From NCBI RefSeq assembly GCF_039539485.1, contig NZ_BAABDF010000007.1:744001-808000 (forward strand): 64,000 bases of DNA, read 5' to 3'. Of this stretch, positions 32,679-41,467 are shown piece by piece. Within the stretch, counting starts at the first letter, position 1. Every line of letters starts with the position of its first letter. The translations under genes were made by a program, and so were the position numbers. The stretch is from Celeribacter arenosi. Lineage in GTDB: Bacteria > Pseudomonadota > Alphaproteobacteria > Rhodobacterales > Rhodobacteraceae. A model generated the notes under the pieces. That model was not told where the DNA came from, searched no databases, and saw only the letters and a list, made by a program, of their open reading frames with translations.

Positions 32679-33869
32679 CTAAAGGCGCACGCGCAGGTCC
32701 TCCAACCCGTGGAAATGCCAGATGTCGGCGTATCGCGGAGGCGCCGTGACCGTCAGGTCGGGAAAACGATCAAAAAGACGCGGCAGGGCAACACGCAATT
32801 CCAACCGCGCGAGGGGGGCGCCGACGCAGAAATGCACCCCCGCACCAAAGGCCGTGTTCTGTTTGATCTTGCGCGTCGGATCGAAGTGGTCGGGATCATC
32901 CCATGCGTCGGGATCGCGATTGGCGGCACCGAGCAACAGCCCGATACGGTCGCCCCGCTTCAACGTTTCGCCCAGGAACACAGTGTCCTCATAGACCCAG
33001 CGGTCAAAGAAATGCAGCGGAGGATCGTAGCGCAACACCTCCTCGATGGTCTGGTCGATGGCGTCTTCGCCGAGCGCCTCCTGCGCCGACCCGTGTTCAC
33101 ACAGCGTCTTCACCCCAATCCCGACCGTATGCACCGTGGCCTCATGACCCGCGTTCAGCAACAGGACACAGGTCGAAATCAACTCGTCCGTGGTCAGCTT
33201 TTCGCCCTCGGCCTCCGCCGCGATTAACTCGGTGATGAGATCATCGGCAGGCGCGGCGCGGCGGGAGTCGACATAGGCGCGCAGGTAGTCCGAGATCGCT
33301 GTCGCGGCGGCAACTGCCTTGGCCTCGACCGCGGGGGTGGCACGGGGTTGGTAGAGCGCCACCATGTCGTTCGACCACGCCAGCAGATCGGGCCAGATCT
33401 CCTCGGGCACGCCCAAAAGCTGGGCGATAATACGCACGGGCAGGGGGCGGCAAAAGGCGTCGAGGAAATCCACCTCGCTATTTTCAACGCCGTCCATCGC
33501 GTCCAGAAGGTCATCACACACCACCTCGATGGCGGGCATCAGCGATTTGATCCGGCGTGACGTGAAGGCGCGTAGAACGAGACCGCGCAGGCGCCTGTGT
33601 GTGTCCCCTTCGAGTTGCAACATCGAATGGTCTTCGAGATCGTAAAAGGGCCGCAGATGCGCGGGAATCACGGGCGCAAACTCCGCGGGCGGCTGGCGCC
33701 CGAAACGGGAATCGCGCAGCGCCATGGACACCCCGTCGTAACCCGCGATGACCGGCAATCCCAACTCTTCCCAAAACACCATGCGCCCGCCTTCACGTAG
33801 ACGATCGTAAAAGGGGTAAGGGTTTTGGACGAAATCGGGGTCTTTGGGAGACATACTGTAGCGCTTCAT
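32679..33869 (-). CDS. Cytochrome P450
   Basis: This 396-aa soluble bacterial P450 has the I-helix oxygen-activation motif NAGHEATVHT, the K-helix E-x-x-R as EEVLRYDPP, and the haem-binding loop FGAGVHFCVGAPLARLEL, whose cysteine is the axial ligand. All three hallmarks are intact. No ferredoxin or ferredoxin reductase is adjacent, so redox partners lie elsewhere. The start at 33869 has no clear ribosome binding site; ATG 33854 (MSPKDPDF) is an alternative. It is head to head with the sensor kinase, 60 bp apart. Substrate unknown. Confidence 0.93.
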   Translation of the reverse strand: MKRYSMSPKDPDFVQNPYPFYDRLREGGRMVFWEELGLPVIAGYDGVSMALRDSRFGRQPPAEFAPVIPAHLRPFYDLEDHSMLQLEGDTHRRLRGLVLRAFTSRRIKSLMPAIEVVCDDLLDAMDGVENSEVDFLDAFCRPLPVRIIAQLLGVPEEIWPDLLAWSNDMVALYQPRATPAVEAKAVAAATAISDYLRAYVDSRRAAPADDLITELIAAEAEGEKLTTDELISTCVLLLNAGHEATVHTVGIGVKTLCEHGSAQEALGEDAIDQTIEEVLRYDPPLHFFDRWVYEDTVFLGETLKRGDRIGLLLGAANRDPDAWDDPDHFDPTRKIKQNTAFGAGVHFCVGAPLARLELRVALPRLFDRFPDLTVTAPPRYADIWHFHGLEDLRVRL

Positions 33870-33929
33870 GCCCGCACGCTCGCGCTTCGCGCTTTGCTTT
33901 GCAAGCGGGAGTTTTTAGACTGCGCTGCA

Positions 33930-35660
33930 ATGGAAAATACCGCGCCCGAAACCCAAGCTATCTCCAAACCCCACACATCGGCGCGCCGTCGCCTGATCGG
34001 GGCGGTTCTGTTTGTGCTCTGCACGGCCGGTTTCGGTTTGGGCGTCTATGCGGTGGCCTTTCGCGCAGAGCTCGATCAGGCCAGCGAACGCGGGCATGCG
34101 GACCTCACGCTGGCGGCCGACCGCCTTACCACCGACCTGCAAAGGCACCGTGATCTCGGGGTGTTTCTGGCCGACCATCCAACGGTTCTCTCCCTCGTGC
34201 TGGAACGCGGACAGACGCGCGACACGGTAGAGGCGACACATGCGCTCCTGCAGGCGATGGTCGACAAAACCGGCGCGGCGGGGATTTTCGTGGTCGGTGA
34301 GGACGGGCGCAATCTCGCGTCGGCCGCCAATTCTGTGGGCTCCTATGGCGTGGGCAGGGCACTGGAGCGCGCCGGTGACGGGGCGCTGGGCATAGAGCGC
34401 ATTATCGACCCATCCGGCGCACGCACCTATGTCTTTGCGGCTCCAGTGTTCTCACCCGGCGGGCCATCGGTGGGGGCCGTTGTGGTCACCGTGGATGTGG
34501 CCGATGTCGAATGGAGCTGGCCCACCGAAACCGCCACGGTCTATTTCACAGATGAGAGCGGGCTGGTCTTTGTGACCAATCGCACCGAACTGATCCTGAC
34601 GGGGCGCGATGGCGCGGGGTTCCCGCTGGTGGCGAAGCGGACGGTGGGGGGGCATGAACTCTACACGCTGGACGCGGGCCCCTATATTCCCGCCCGCGCC
34701 CTGCACCTGACACAACCGCGTCCGGTCATCGGTCTGACGGCGGAACTCCTGCTCGATCTCGCACCGGTGCGCAGCCTCGCCGCCCTGCAGGCGGGGCTGA
34801 CGGCGGCCATATGTCTCGCTTTCGGGGCGCTTCTGTTCCTTGCCACCGAACGCAGGCGCACTCTGGCAGAGGCCAACGCACGACTGGAGGCCCGCGTCGC
34901 CAAACGCACACAGGCGCTCGAAATTGCCAACCGTGATCTCAAACGTGCGCAGGCCGATCTGGTGCGGGCGGGGAAACTGACCGCGCTGGGCCAAATGTCG
35001 GCGGGGATTAGCCACGAGTTGAACCAACCGCTCATGGCGATCCGCTCGTTTGCCGAAAACGCGCAGGCGTTTCTAGAACGCGACCGCCCTGAAAAAGCGG
35101 CCGAAAACCTCGGGCGCATCTCCGACCTTGCCCGCCGCATGGGGCGCATCATCAAAAACCTGCGTGCCTTCGCGCGTCAGGAAACCGATACGCTGGCCGA
35201 TGTCGACCTCACCGGCGTCGTCGATGCCGCCCTCGAAGTAACCGACGGCAAACTCGCCCTCGCTAATGTGAGCGTTGACTGGACTGCGGGCGCGCCGGTC
35301 TGGGTGCGTGGCGGGGAGGTTCGCCTGCAACAGGTCGTGGTCAACCTGCTGTCCAATGCCGCCGATGCGATGCGCGACAGCCCGCAAAAGCGGATCGAAA
35401 TCGACATTACCGGCAGTGACCCTGTGCGCCTCAGCGTGCGTGACACGGGCCCCGGTATTTCCGAGCCGGACAAGATCTTTGATCCCTTCTACACCACAAA
35501 GGAAGTCGGCGCCTCCGAAGGCATGGGGCTGGGCCTGTCCATTTCCTACGGGCTGGTGCAATCCTTTGGCGGCGAGATTCGCGGATCAAACCGGCCCACC
35601 GGCGGCGCGGAATTCACCATTGACCTGACAGCGGCCAAGATGCGGGAGGCGGCGGAATGA
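33930..35660 (+). CDS. dctB: DctB-like sensor histidine kinase
   Basis: The 576-aa protein has an N-terminal membrane helix (about residues 20-43), a periplasmic sensor region of about 240 residues in the style of DctB tandem PAS (Cache) domains, a second helix (about 287-310), a coiled-coil linker and the kinase core. The H-box reads SAGISHELNQPLMAIRSFAE with the phosphorylated histidine, the N-box NLLSNAADAM, G1 DTGPGI and G2 GMGLGLSIS. It starts 60 bp from the P450 on the other strand and overlaps the regulator by ATGA. It likely senses a C4-dicarboxylate or related acid taken up by the downstream TRAP system. Confidence 0.9.
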   Translation: MENTAPETQAISKPHTSARRRLIGAVLFVLCTAGFGLGVYAVAFRAELDQASERGHADLTLAADRLTTDLQRHRDLGVFLADHPTVLSLVLERGQTRDTVEATHALLQAMVDKTGAAGIFVVGEDGRNLASAANSVGSYGVGRALERAGDGALGIERIIDPSGARTYVFAAPVFSPGGPSVGAVVVTVDVADVEWSWPTETATVYFTDESGLVFVTNRTELILTGRDGAGFPLVAKRTVGGHELYTLDAGPYIPARALHLTQPRPVIGLTAELLLDLAPVRSLAALQAGLTAAICLAFGALLFLATERRRTLAEANARLEARVAKRTQALEIANRDLKRAQADLVRAGKLTALGQMSAGISHELNQPLMAIRSFAENAQAFLERDRPEKAAENLGRISDLARRMGRIIKNLRAFARQETDTLADVDLTGVVDAALEVTDGKLALANVSVDWTAGAPVWVRGGEVRLQQVVVNLLSNAADAMRDSPQKRIEIDITGSDPVRLSVRDTGPGISEPDKIFDPFYTTKEVGASEGMGLGLSISYGLVQSFGGEIRGSNRPTGGAEFTIDLTAAKMREAAE

Positions 35661-36883
35661 GGGTGGACGTTCTTTTGGTCGATGACGACCCTTCGGTGCG
35701 CGAGGCGCTGGGCCAGACGCTCGAACTGGCAGATATGGCACCGCGCCTTGTCGGCTCGTACATCGAGGCCAAAGACCACATCAGCCGCGATTTCGCAGGC
35801 GTCATTGTGTCCGACATCCGTATGCCCGGCAAAGACGGGTTCGTTCTTCTCGATTATGCCCATTCCATCGACCCCGAACTGCCCGTGATCCTGCTCACCG
35901 GAGAAGGCGATATTCCCATGGCCGTCCGGGGCATCGCATTGGGGGCGTTCGATTTTCTCGAAAAACCTTGCGCGCCGAAGGAATTTGTGGCGGTGGTCGA
36001 AAAGGCCATTCGCACCCGCGCCCTCGTCATGGAGAACCGCCGCCTGAAACGGCAGGTGGCACAGGGCGATGCAGCCGCGCGGATGCTACGGGGCACCTCT
36101 GCGCTCTCGCGCGCCATGCGCGAAGAAGCGCGCGCCGTCGCCCGCTCGGCTGCGGACGTCTTCGTCACCGGCGAACCCGGCGTGGGGACCGCGAAAATGG
36201 CCGAGGTCATTCATCTGCTCTCGGCGGGCAGTCAGGCACCGTTCCTGAAATTCTCCGCCTCCGCGCAGACTCCCGATAGCCTCACCGCCGGCTTTCTCGA
36301 CGCAAAGGACGGCACGGTCTTTCTCGACGAGGTCGCAGGGCTGCCCTCGCCTGCGCAATTCGCGCTGACTGAATTGCTCGAACACCACGACCGTCCGCGC
36401 CTGATCGCGGGGTCCTACAGCGACCTCGGGCGCGCCACGCGCGAGGGACGGTTTTCGCCCGATCTGTACTACCGGCTAGAGGCGGCCGTGATCCGTATCC
36501 CGCCCCTGCGCGAGCGGCGTGAAGACATCCCCGTGCTCTTTCGCCACTATGTCGACATTGCCTGCGAGCAATCCGACCTGCCGGTGCCCGAAATCGGTCA
36601 GGATGTGATCGCACGCCTGATGGCGCAGGACTGGCCGGGCAATGCGCGATCCCTGATGAATGCGGCGATGCGGTTTGCCATGGGGCTGACCGATGGCGAG
36701 GCGCATGAAGTGGAACTCGGTCTTGCCGAACAATTGGCGCAGGTGGAACGCTCTTTGATCATCTCCGCCCTGCAACGCCATGACGGCAACGCCACAGAAG
36801 CTGCAAAGGCGCTCAAACTGCCGCGCAAGACCTTCTACGACAAACTCGCCCGCCACGGCGTGCGCGCCGAAGCCTATCGATAA
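35657..36883 (+). CDS. dctD: DctD-like response regulator, degenerate sigma-54 module
   Basis: The 408-aa protein has a receiver domain (acidic pocket LLVDDDPS, phosphorylated D in VSDIRMPGKDG, T and K at LLTGEG and LEKPC), an AAA+ domain and a C-terminal Fis-type HTH (RHDGNATEAAKALKLPRKTF). The AAA+ domain is altered. The Walker A region reads GEPGVGTAK instead of GExGxGKE, and the segment that should hold the GAFTGA loop, between FLKFSASAQTPD and GTVFLDEVAG, is missing. It is about 30-40 residues shorter than typical DctD. It probably cannot contact sigma-54 and may act with sigma-70. Two palindromes follow it. Confidence 0.88.
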   Translation: MRVDVLLVDDDPSVREALGQTLELADMAPRLVGSYIEAKDHISRDFAGVIVSDIRMPGKDGFVLLDYAHSIDPELPVILLTGEGDIPMAVRGIALGAFDFLEKPCAPKEFVAVVEKAIRTRALVMENRRLKRQVAQGDAAARMLRGTSALSRAMREEARAVARSAADVFVTGEPGVGTAKMAEVIHLLSAGSQAPFLKFSASAQTPDSLTAGFLDAKDGTVFLDEVAGLPSPAQFALTELLEHHDRPRLIAGSYSDLGRATREGRFSPDLYYRLEAAVIRIPPLRERREDIPVLFRHYVDIACEQSDLPVPEIGQDVIARLMAQDWPGNARSLMNAAMRFAMGLTDGEAHEVELGLAEQLAQVERSLIISALQRHDGNATEAAKALKLPRKTFYDKLARHGVRAEAYR

Positions 36884-36916
36884 GGCGCCCTGAGTCGGGA
36901 TGACCAATCGGGGTGG

Positions 36917-36934
36917 TGTGCGGATTTCCGCACA
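36917..36934. promoter_or_regulatory. Palindromic operator 1, candidate DctD site
   Basis: A perfect 8-2-8 inverted repeat: TGTGCGGA, TT, TCCGCACA. It closely resembles, from memory, the GTGCGGAAATCCGCAC-type DctD sites known upstream of rhizobial dct genes. It lies just after the regulator gene and 235 bp before dctP. Confidence 0.75.
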
Positions 36935-36949
36935 TATGGCGCTAACAGG

Positions 36950-36967
36950 CGTGCGGGATGTCGCACA
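36950..36967. promoter_or_regulatory. Palindromic operator 2, candidate DctD site
   Basis: CGTGCGGGATGTCGCACA keeps both GTGCG and CGCAC arms of operator 1 with the same arm spacing. The centres of the two operators are 33 bp apart, three helical turns, which suits cooperative binding of two dimers. Confidence 0.7.
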
Positions 36968-37001
36968 GGATGCCGTTGCAGCATTTCCACCAACTGGAAG
37001 T

Positions 37002-37029
37002 TTGATCCTTAATGGCCTGTTAATAATAT
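37002..37029 (+). promoter_or_regulatory. Candidate sigma-70 promoter for dctPQM
   Basis: TTGATC (37002-37007), 16-bp spacer, TAATAT (37024-37029), followed by an A-rich stretch. It gives a start near 37036 and a leader of about 130 bases with a small hairpin (CGGGAT/ATCCCG near 37110-37126). The operators would be centred near -78 and -110. I found no GG-N10-GC sigma-54 element in this gap. Confidence 0.5.
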
Positions 37030-37168
37030 AAAAAATCAATTCAAAACCCCCTCCGCGACTTTCACTTGATCGATGTGTTCACAGGCTGTTGTGTCTCACC
37101 CAAGTGTTGCGGGATCGAAAATCCCGTGCGCTGCTCGTTAAAAAACGGATACTTACGGGAGGATATCC

Positions 37169-38170
37169 ATGAAATTTCTTGCAACCGCCGCAACGGCGCT
37201 CGCTCTTACTGTCACCGCTCAGGCCGGTTTTGCGGCCTGTGACGATGGCGAAATGGTCATCAAATTCAGCCACGTGACCAACACCGACAAACACCCCAAA
37301 GGGATCGCCGCGACCCTGTTCATGGAGCGCGTGAACGCCGAAATGAACGGCGTGGCCTGTGTTGAGGTCTACCCGAACTCCACGCTCTACAACGATGACC
37401 AGGTGCTCGAAGCCATGCTTCAGGGCGACGTACAGATGGCGGCACCTTCGCTGTCCAAATTCGAAACCTTCACCAAAGTCTTCCGCATCTTCGATCTGCC
37501 CTTCATGTTCAAAAACATGGCCGCTGTGGATGAGTTCCAGAACTCCGAAACCGGCGTGGCAATGAAGGAAAGCATGGTGCGTCGTGGTCTTCTCGGCCTC
37601 GGTTTCTGGCACAATGGCCTCAAACAGTTCTCCGCGAACAAACCCCTCATCCTGCCAACCGACGCCGCCGGTCTGAAATTCCGCGTTCAGCCCTCCGACG
37701 TTCTCGTGGCCCAGATGGAAGCGCTCGACGCCTCGCCACAGCCGATGGCCTTCTCCGAAGTCTACGGCGCGCTGCAAACCGGCGTTGTCGATGGTCAGGA
37801 AAACACATGGTCCAACATCTACGGCCAGAAGTTCTTCGAAGTGCAGGACGGCACCACCGAAACCAACCACGGCCTGCTCGACTACATGGTCGTGACATCG
37901 GTTGACTGGTGGGAAGGTCTCGACGCAGACGTTCGCGACCAGCTCGCAACGATCATGAACGAAGTCACCGCAGAGCGGAACGCCGCCATCGCGGAAGTCG
38001 ATGCGGATAACCGTCAGGCCGTGCTCGACGCAGGCGGTGTGATCCGTGAACTCGACGCCGACCAGCGTCAGGCATGGGTTGATGCGATGAAGCCTGTTTG
38101 GGCCCAGTTCGAAGCCGACGTAGGCGCCGACAACATCGCCGCAGCACAGGCGATCAACGCCAAAAACTAA
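37169..38170 (+). CDS. dctP: TRAP transporter solute-binding protein DctP
   Basis: DctP is the periplasmic binding protein that captures an organic acid for the DctQM membrane complex. The 333-aa product has a signal peptide (MKFLATAATALALTVTAQAG, cleavage near FAA), the family start VIKFSHVTNTDKHPKG, the LKFRVQPSDV arginine motif that salt-bridges the ligand carboxylate, and the VDGQENTWSNIY segment. A strong GGGAGG site precedes it. It is separated from dctQ by a stable hairpin, which probably keeps DctP levels above those of the membrane parts. Confidence 0.95.
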   Translation: MKFLATAATALALTVTAQAGFAACDDGEMVIKFSHVTNTDKHPKGIAATLFMERVNAEMNGVACVEVYPNSTLYNDDQVLEAMLQGDVQMAAPSLSKFETFTKVFRIFDLPFMFKNMAAVDEFQNSETGVAMKESMVRRGLLGLGFWHNGLKQFSANKPLILPTDAAGLKFRVQPSDVLVAQMEALDASPQPMAFSEVYGALQTGVVDGQENTWSNIYGQKFFEVQDGTTETNHGLLDYMVVTSVDWWEGLDADVRDQLATIMNEVTAERNAAIAEVDADNRQAVLDAGGVIRELDADQRQAWVDAMKPVWAQFEADVGADNIAAAQAINAKN

Positions 38171-38191
38171 GTCTTGCGTTTGCAGGACCGG

Positions 38192-38227
38192 ACGGCCCCC
38201 CGCGCATCGCGGTAGGGGGGCCGTTCT
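38192..38227 (+). terminator. Intercistronic hairpin after dctP
   Basis: ACGGCCCCCC (38192-38201) pairs with GGGGGGCCGT (38215-38224), with a GCG/CGC inner pair and a short weak T run. It looks like a partial terminator or RNA-stabilising stem between dctP and dctQM. Confidence 0.7.
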
Positions 38228-38273
38228 CCGCATCCCGCGCGCGCGGGTGCCAAAAGGGGACAGGGGGATAGCA

Positions 38274-38963
38274 ATGAGCCAGCATTCGGATAACCAACCG
38301 ACGTCTGCCACGGGGCGGTTCATCGACGCGCTCGAGGAAAACGTCATCGCCTTCATTCTCGGCGCGATGACTTTGGTCACCTTCATTAATGTGATCCTGC
38401 GCTACGTGTTCAACACATCCTTCATCTGGGGCCTTGAGGTCGTTCTGATCCTCTTTGCCTGGCTTGTCCTGCTCGGCATTTCCTACGGGTTCAAAAAGAC
38501 CTCCCACCTCGGTGTGGATGCCATCACGAATATGCTGCCCGCGGGTCCCAAACGGGTTCTCGCCATCATCTCCGCACTGGTCTGCGTCGTCTATGCGCTG
38601 CTCCTGCTCAAAGGCGCGTGGGACTACTGGGCACCCTTTGCCGCACTCCAGCCGACCGAGGGGCGTTGGTTCCCGACCGGCTTTACCGAAGGGGTGCGCG
38701 ACCGCGCCTTCTACACCACAGATCAGGTGCCGATGCTGGGGATTTTCCGCTGGCTCGAAGATGCGATCAACTACGGCGACACCTACGACAAACTGCCCCG
38801 CGTCATTCCCTATTTCATCCTGCCCTTCGGGTGCGCGCTCATCCTGCTGCGCATCGTTCAGGCCACCATTCGTATCGTGACCGGTAAACAGGCCACGCTC
38901 ATCGTCAGCCATGAGGCCGAGGAAGAGATCGAGCACATCCAACGCGGCGAATACGAGGAATAA
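38274..38963 (+). CDS. dctQ: TRAP transporter small membrane subunit DctQ
   Basis: DctQ is the four-helix membrane subunit that joins DctM. The 229-aa product has hydrophobic segments near residues 22-42, 50-70, 93-115 and 180-200, with the family's N-terminal ENVIAFILGAMTLVTFINVI and RYVFNTSFIWGLEVVLILFAW. The loop between the third and fourth helices (about 60 residues) is longer than in short DctQ proteins. ATG 38274 follows a GGGGG site. It precedes dctM by 5 bases. Confidence 0.93.
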   Translation: MSQHSDNQPTSATGRFIDALEENVIAFILGAMTLVTFINVILRYVFNTSFIWGLEVVLILFAWLVLLGISYGFKKTSHLGVDAITNMLPAGPKRVLAIISALVCVVYALLLLKGAWDYWAPFAALQPTEGRWFPTGFTEGVRDRAFYTTDQVPMLGIFRWLEDAINYGDTYDKLPRVIPYFILPFGCALILLRIVQATIRIVTGKQATLIVSHEAEEEIEHIQRGEYEE

Positions 38964-38968
38964 TCCCC

Positions 38969-40357
38969 ATGGCAGTCGTCCTACTTTTCGTACTCATCAT
39001 CGGTCTTTTGCTGATTGGTGTGCCAATCGCGGTCTCTCTGGGCCTGAGCTCCATGATCTTCCTGCTGGCGTTCTCGGACACCTCGCTGGCCTCGGTGGCC
39101 CAGTCGCTCTACCAAGCCATGGCAGGCCATTACACCCTGCTGGCCATCCCGTTCTTCATCCTCGCCTCGTCGTTCATGTCGACGGGCGGCGTGGCCAAAC
39201 GCATCGTGCGGTTTTCCATCGCCTGCGTGGGTCACTTCCACGGCGGTCTGGCCATCGCGGGCGTCTTTGCCTGTATGATCTTTGCGGCCCTGTCGGGATC
39301 CTCACCGGCGACCGTGGTTGCCATCGGGACCATTGTCATCGCCGCGATGCGCGAAATGGGCTACTCCAAAGAATTCGCCGCCGGCGTCATCTGTAACGCG
39401 GGCACGCTCGGCATCCTGATCCCGCCGTCCATCGTGATGGTCGTCTACGCCTCCGCCACGGATGTCTCGGTGGGGCGGATGTTCCTCGCCGGTGTGATCC
39501 CGGGCCTTCTTGCGGGCAGTATGTTGATGATTGCGATCTACGTCATTGCGCGCATCAAAAACCTGCCAAAAGGCCAATGGGCCGGGTGGGCCGAAATCTG
39601 GGCCTCGTTCCGCGATGCCTTCTGGGGCCTGATGTTGATCGTCATCATCATGGTCGGAATCTATGGCATCCCCGGCGTGACCGGCGCGATTTTCACCCCG
39701 ACCGAAGCTGCCGCCGTTGCCTCTGTCTACGCCTTCCTCGTGGCCACCTTCGTCTACCGCGACATGGGACCGCTCAAAGGCGTAAAAGGCGGCCCGCTGG
39801 CCATCTTCAAACGCTTCGCGATTTTCCACGCCCTCGTGCATAAAGACACGCGAGCAACCCTGTTTGATGCGGGTAAGCTGACCGTCATGCTGATGTTCAT
39901 CATCGCCAACGCGCTGATCCTGAAACATGTGCTGACCGACGAACAAATCCCCCAACAGATCGCCTCCGCGATGCTTTCGGCAGGCTTTGGCAAGATCATG
40001 TTCCTCATCATGGTCAACGTGATCCTGTTGATCGGCGGGCAGTTCATGGAACCCTCGGGCCTGATCGTGATCGTCGCGCCGCTGGTGTTCCCGATCGCCA
40101 TCGAACTGGGCGTTGATCCAATCCACCTCGGCATCATCATGGTGGTGAACATGGAAATCGGGATGATTACCCCGCCCGTGGGTCTCAACCTCTTCGTGAC
40201 CTCCGGCGTGGCGCAGATGCCGATGATGGCCGTGGTACGTGCCGCGCTGCCGTTCCTCGCCATCCTCTTCGTCTTCCTGATCCTGATCACCTACGTGCCG
40301 ATCATCTCGACCTTCCTGCCTACGGCATTGATGGGACCGGAGATCATAACGAACTAG
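38969..40357 (+). CDS. dctM: TRAP transporter large permease DctM
   Basis: DctM is the large transport subunit that moves the acid with sodium. The 462-aa product has about 12 hydrophobic segments, the conserved LLAIPFFILASSFMSTGGVA and LSGSSPATVVAIGTIV motifs (sodium- and substrate-site regions), and GILIPPSIVMVVYA. The closing helices show MEIGMITPPVGLNLFVTSGV. A central hydrophilic region (around residues 255-300) is somewhat long. It completes the operon and ends at a bidirectional terminator shared with trpD. Confidence 0.95.
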   Translation: MAVVLLFVLIIGLLLIGVPIAVSLGLSSMIFLLAFSDTSLASVAQSLYQAMAGHYTLLAIPFFILASSFMSTGGVAKRIVRFSIACVGHFHGGLAIAGVFACMIFAALSGSSPATVVAIGTIVIAAMREMGYSKEFAAGVICNAGTLGILIPPSIVMVVYASATDVSVGRMFLAGVIPGLLAGSMLMIAIYVIARIKNLPKGQWAGWAEIWASFRDAFWGLMLIVIIMVGIYGIPGVTGAIFTPTEAAAVASVYAFLVATFVYRDMGPLKGVKGGPLAIFKRFAIFHALVHKDTRATLFDAGKLTVMLMFIIANALILKHVLTDEQIPQQIASAMLSAGFGKIMFLIMVNVILLIGGQFMEPSGLIVIVAPLVFPIAIELGVDPIHLGIIMVVNMEIGMITPPVGLNLFVTSGVAQMPMMAVVRAALPFLAILFVFLILITYVPIISTFLPTALMGPEIITN

Positions 40358-40391
40358 CGATACTGCGATGCAGTCCCTCGACAGACAAAAA

Positions 40392-40424
40392 AACCGCCGC
40401 GTTGGAAATACGCGGCGGTTTTGT
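40392..40424. terminator. Bidirectional terminator between dctM and trpD
   Basis: A 10-bp stem AACCGCCGCG/CGCGGCGGTT (40392-40401 with 40411-40420), with A run before and TTTG after. Confidence 0.85.
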
Positions 40425-40447
40425 ATATTTCGAGACGACGTTGGTTT

Positions 40448-41467
40448 TCAGTGGCGCGCGGTCATTTCCGCCAATGCGACGAGCCGGTTCAGAGCCTCGC
40501 CACGATCAATACTCTCGCCCGCCATGGCCACACCGTCTGTCAGCGTTTCAACACGACCGGCAATCAATAGTGCCGCCGCGGAATTTAACAAAACTGCATC
40601 GCGGTAGGCGCCGCTTTCCTCACCCGCCAGAACCGCGCGCAACCGCGCCCCGTTGCTTTCGGGCGATCCGCCTTCGATCTCCGAGAAGGCATAGACCGGC
40701 AGACCGGCCTGTTCGGGATGCACCTCGAACTCGGTCACAATCCCGTCGTGCCATTCGGCCACCTGCGTGGGCCCCGTCACAGTGATCTCGTCGGTGCCAT
40801 CAGACCCATGGACGAGCCACGCCTTCTCACTGCCAAGCGCGCCGAGCGTTTCGGCCATGGGGCGCAACAGGGCAGGGGAAAACGCGCCCGTCAGTTGTCG
40901 CTTCACACCGGCCGGATTGGTCAAGGGCCCTAGAATATTGAACACCGTACGCGTCCCCAGATCGAGCCGCACCGGCATCACATGCTTCATCGCCGGATGG
41001 TGCATCGGGGCCATCATAAAGGCGATGCCGATTTCATTCAGCGCTTCTTCGACCACATCGGCGCCAACCATGACGTTGATTCCGTTCATGCCCAGACTGT
41101 CGGCCGCGCCGGAATTGGAGCTGAGTTTGCGGTTCCCATGTTTGGCCACCGGCACGCCGCATCCGGCGACGCAAAACGCCGTGGCGGTCGAGATTTGCAA
41201 CGTGGCCTTGCCCGTGCCGCCGGTGCCCACGATATCCATCGCCCCTTCGGGCGCGCGAACTTTCACACAGGCCGCGCGCATCTGCGCGGCAGCACCTGCG
41301 ATCTCATCGACGGTTTCGCCACGGGTGCGCAGCGCCATCAACAAACCCGCAACCTGCGCAGGCGTGGCATCCCCCGCAAAGAGCAACTCGAACGCCGCCT
41401 CGGCCTCGCCGCGCGTCAGGGGACGGTCAGCTGCCAGTCCGATGAACGGCTTCATCGCATCGCTCAT
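40448..41467 (-). CDS. trpD: Anthranilate phosphoribosyltransferase
   Basis: TrpD joins anthranilate and PRPP in tryptophan synthesis. The 339-aa product has the PRPP-binding GTGGTGKATLQISTATAF loop, KHGNRKLSSNSGAADSL, and RLDLGTRTVFNILGPLTNPA, all family signatures. Its start overlaps the trpG stop by ATGA. In most relatives trpC comes next; here the next minus-strand tryptophan gene is 7.8 kb away. Confidence 0.96.
   Translation of the reverse strand: MSDAMKPFIGLAADRPLTRGEAEAAFELLFAGDATPAQVAGLLMALRTRGETVDEIAGAAAQMRAACVKVRAPEGAMDIVGTGGTGKATLQISTATAFCVAGCGVPVAKHGNRKLSSNSGAADSLGMNGINVMVGADVVEEALNEIGIAFMMAPMHHPAMKHVMPVRLDLGTRTVFNILGPLTNPAGVKRQLTGAFSPALLRPMAETLGALGSEKAWLVHGSDGTDEITVTGPTQVAEWHDGIVTEFEVHPEQAGLPVYAFSEIEGGSPESNGARLRAVLAGEESGAYRDAVLLNSAAALLIAGRVETLTDGVAMAGESIDRGEALNRLVALAEMTARH

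Noticed and set aside
36968..37168. Sigma-54 promoter for dctP
   Set aside because: No GG-N10-GC element with acceptable flanks was found between the operators and dctP.
37079..38386. Long minus-strand open frame opposite dctP
   Set aside because: It mirrors dctP codon structure and has no domain; the plus-strand DctP is clear.
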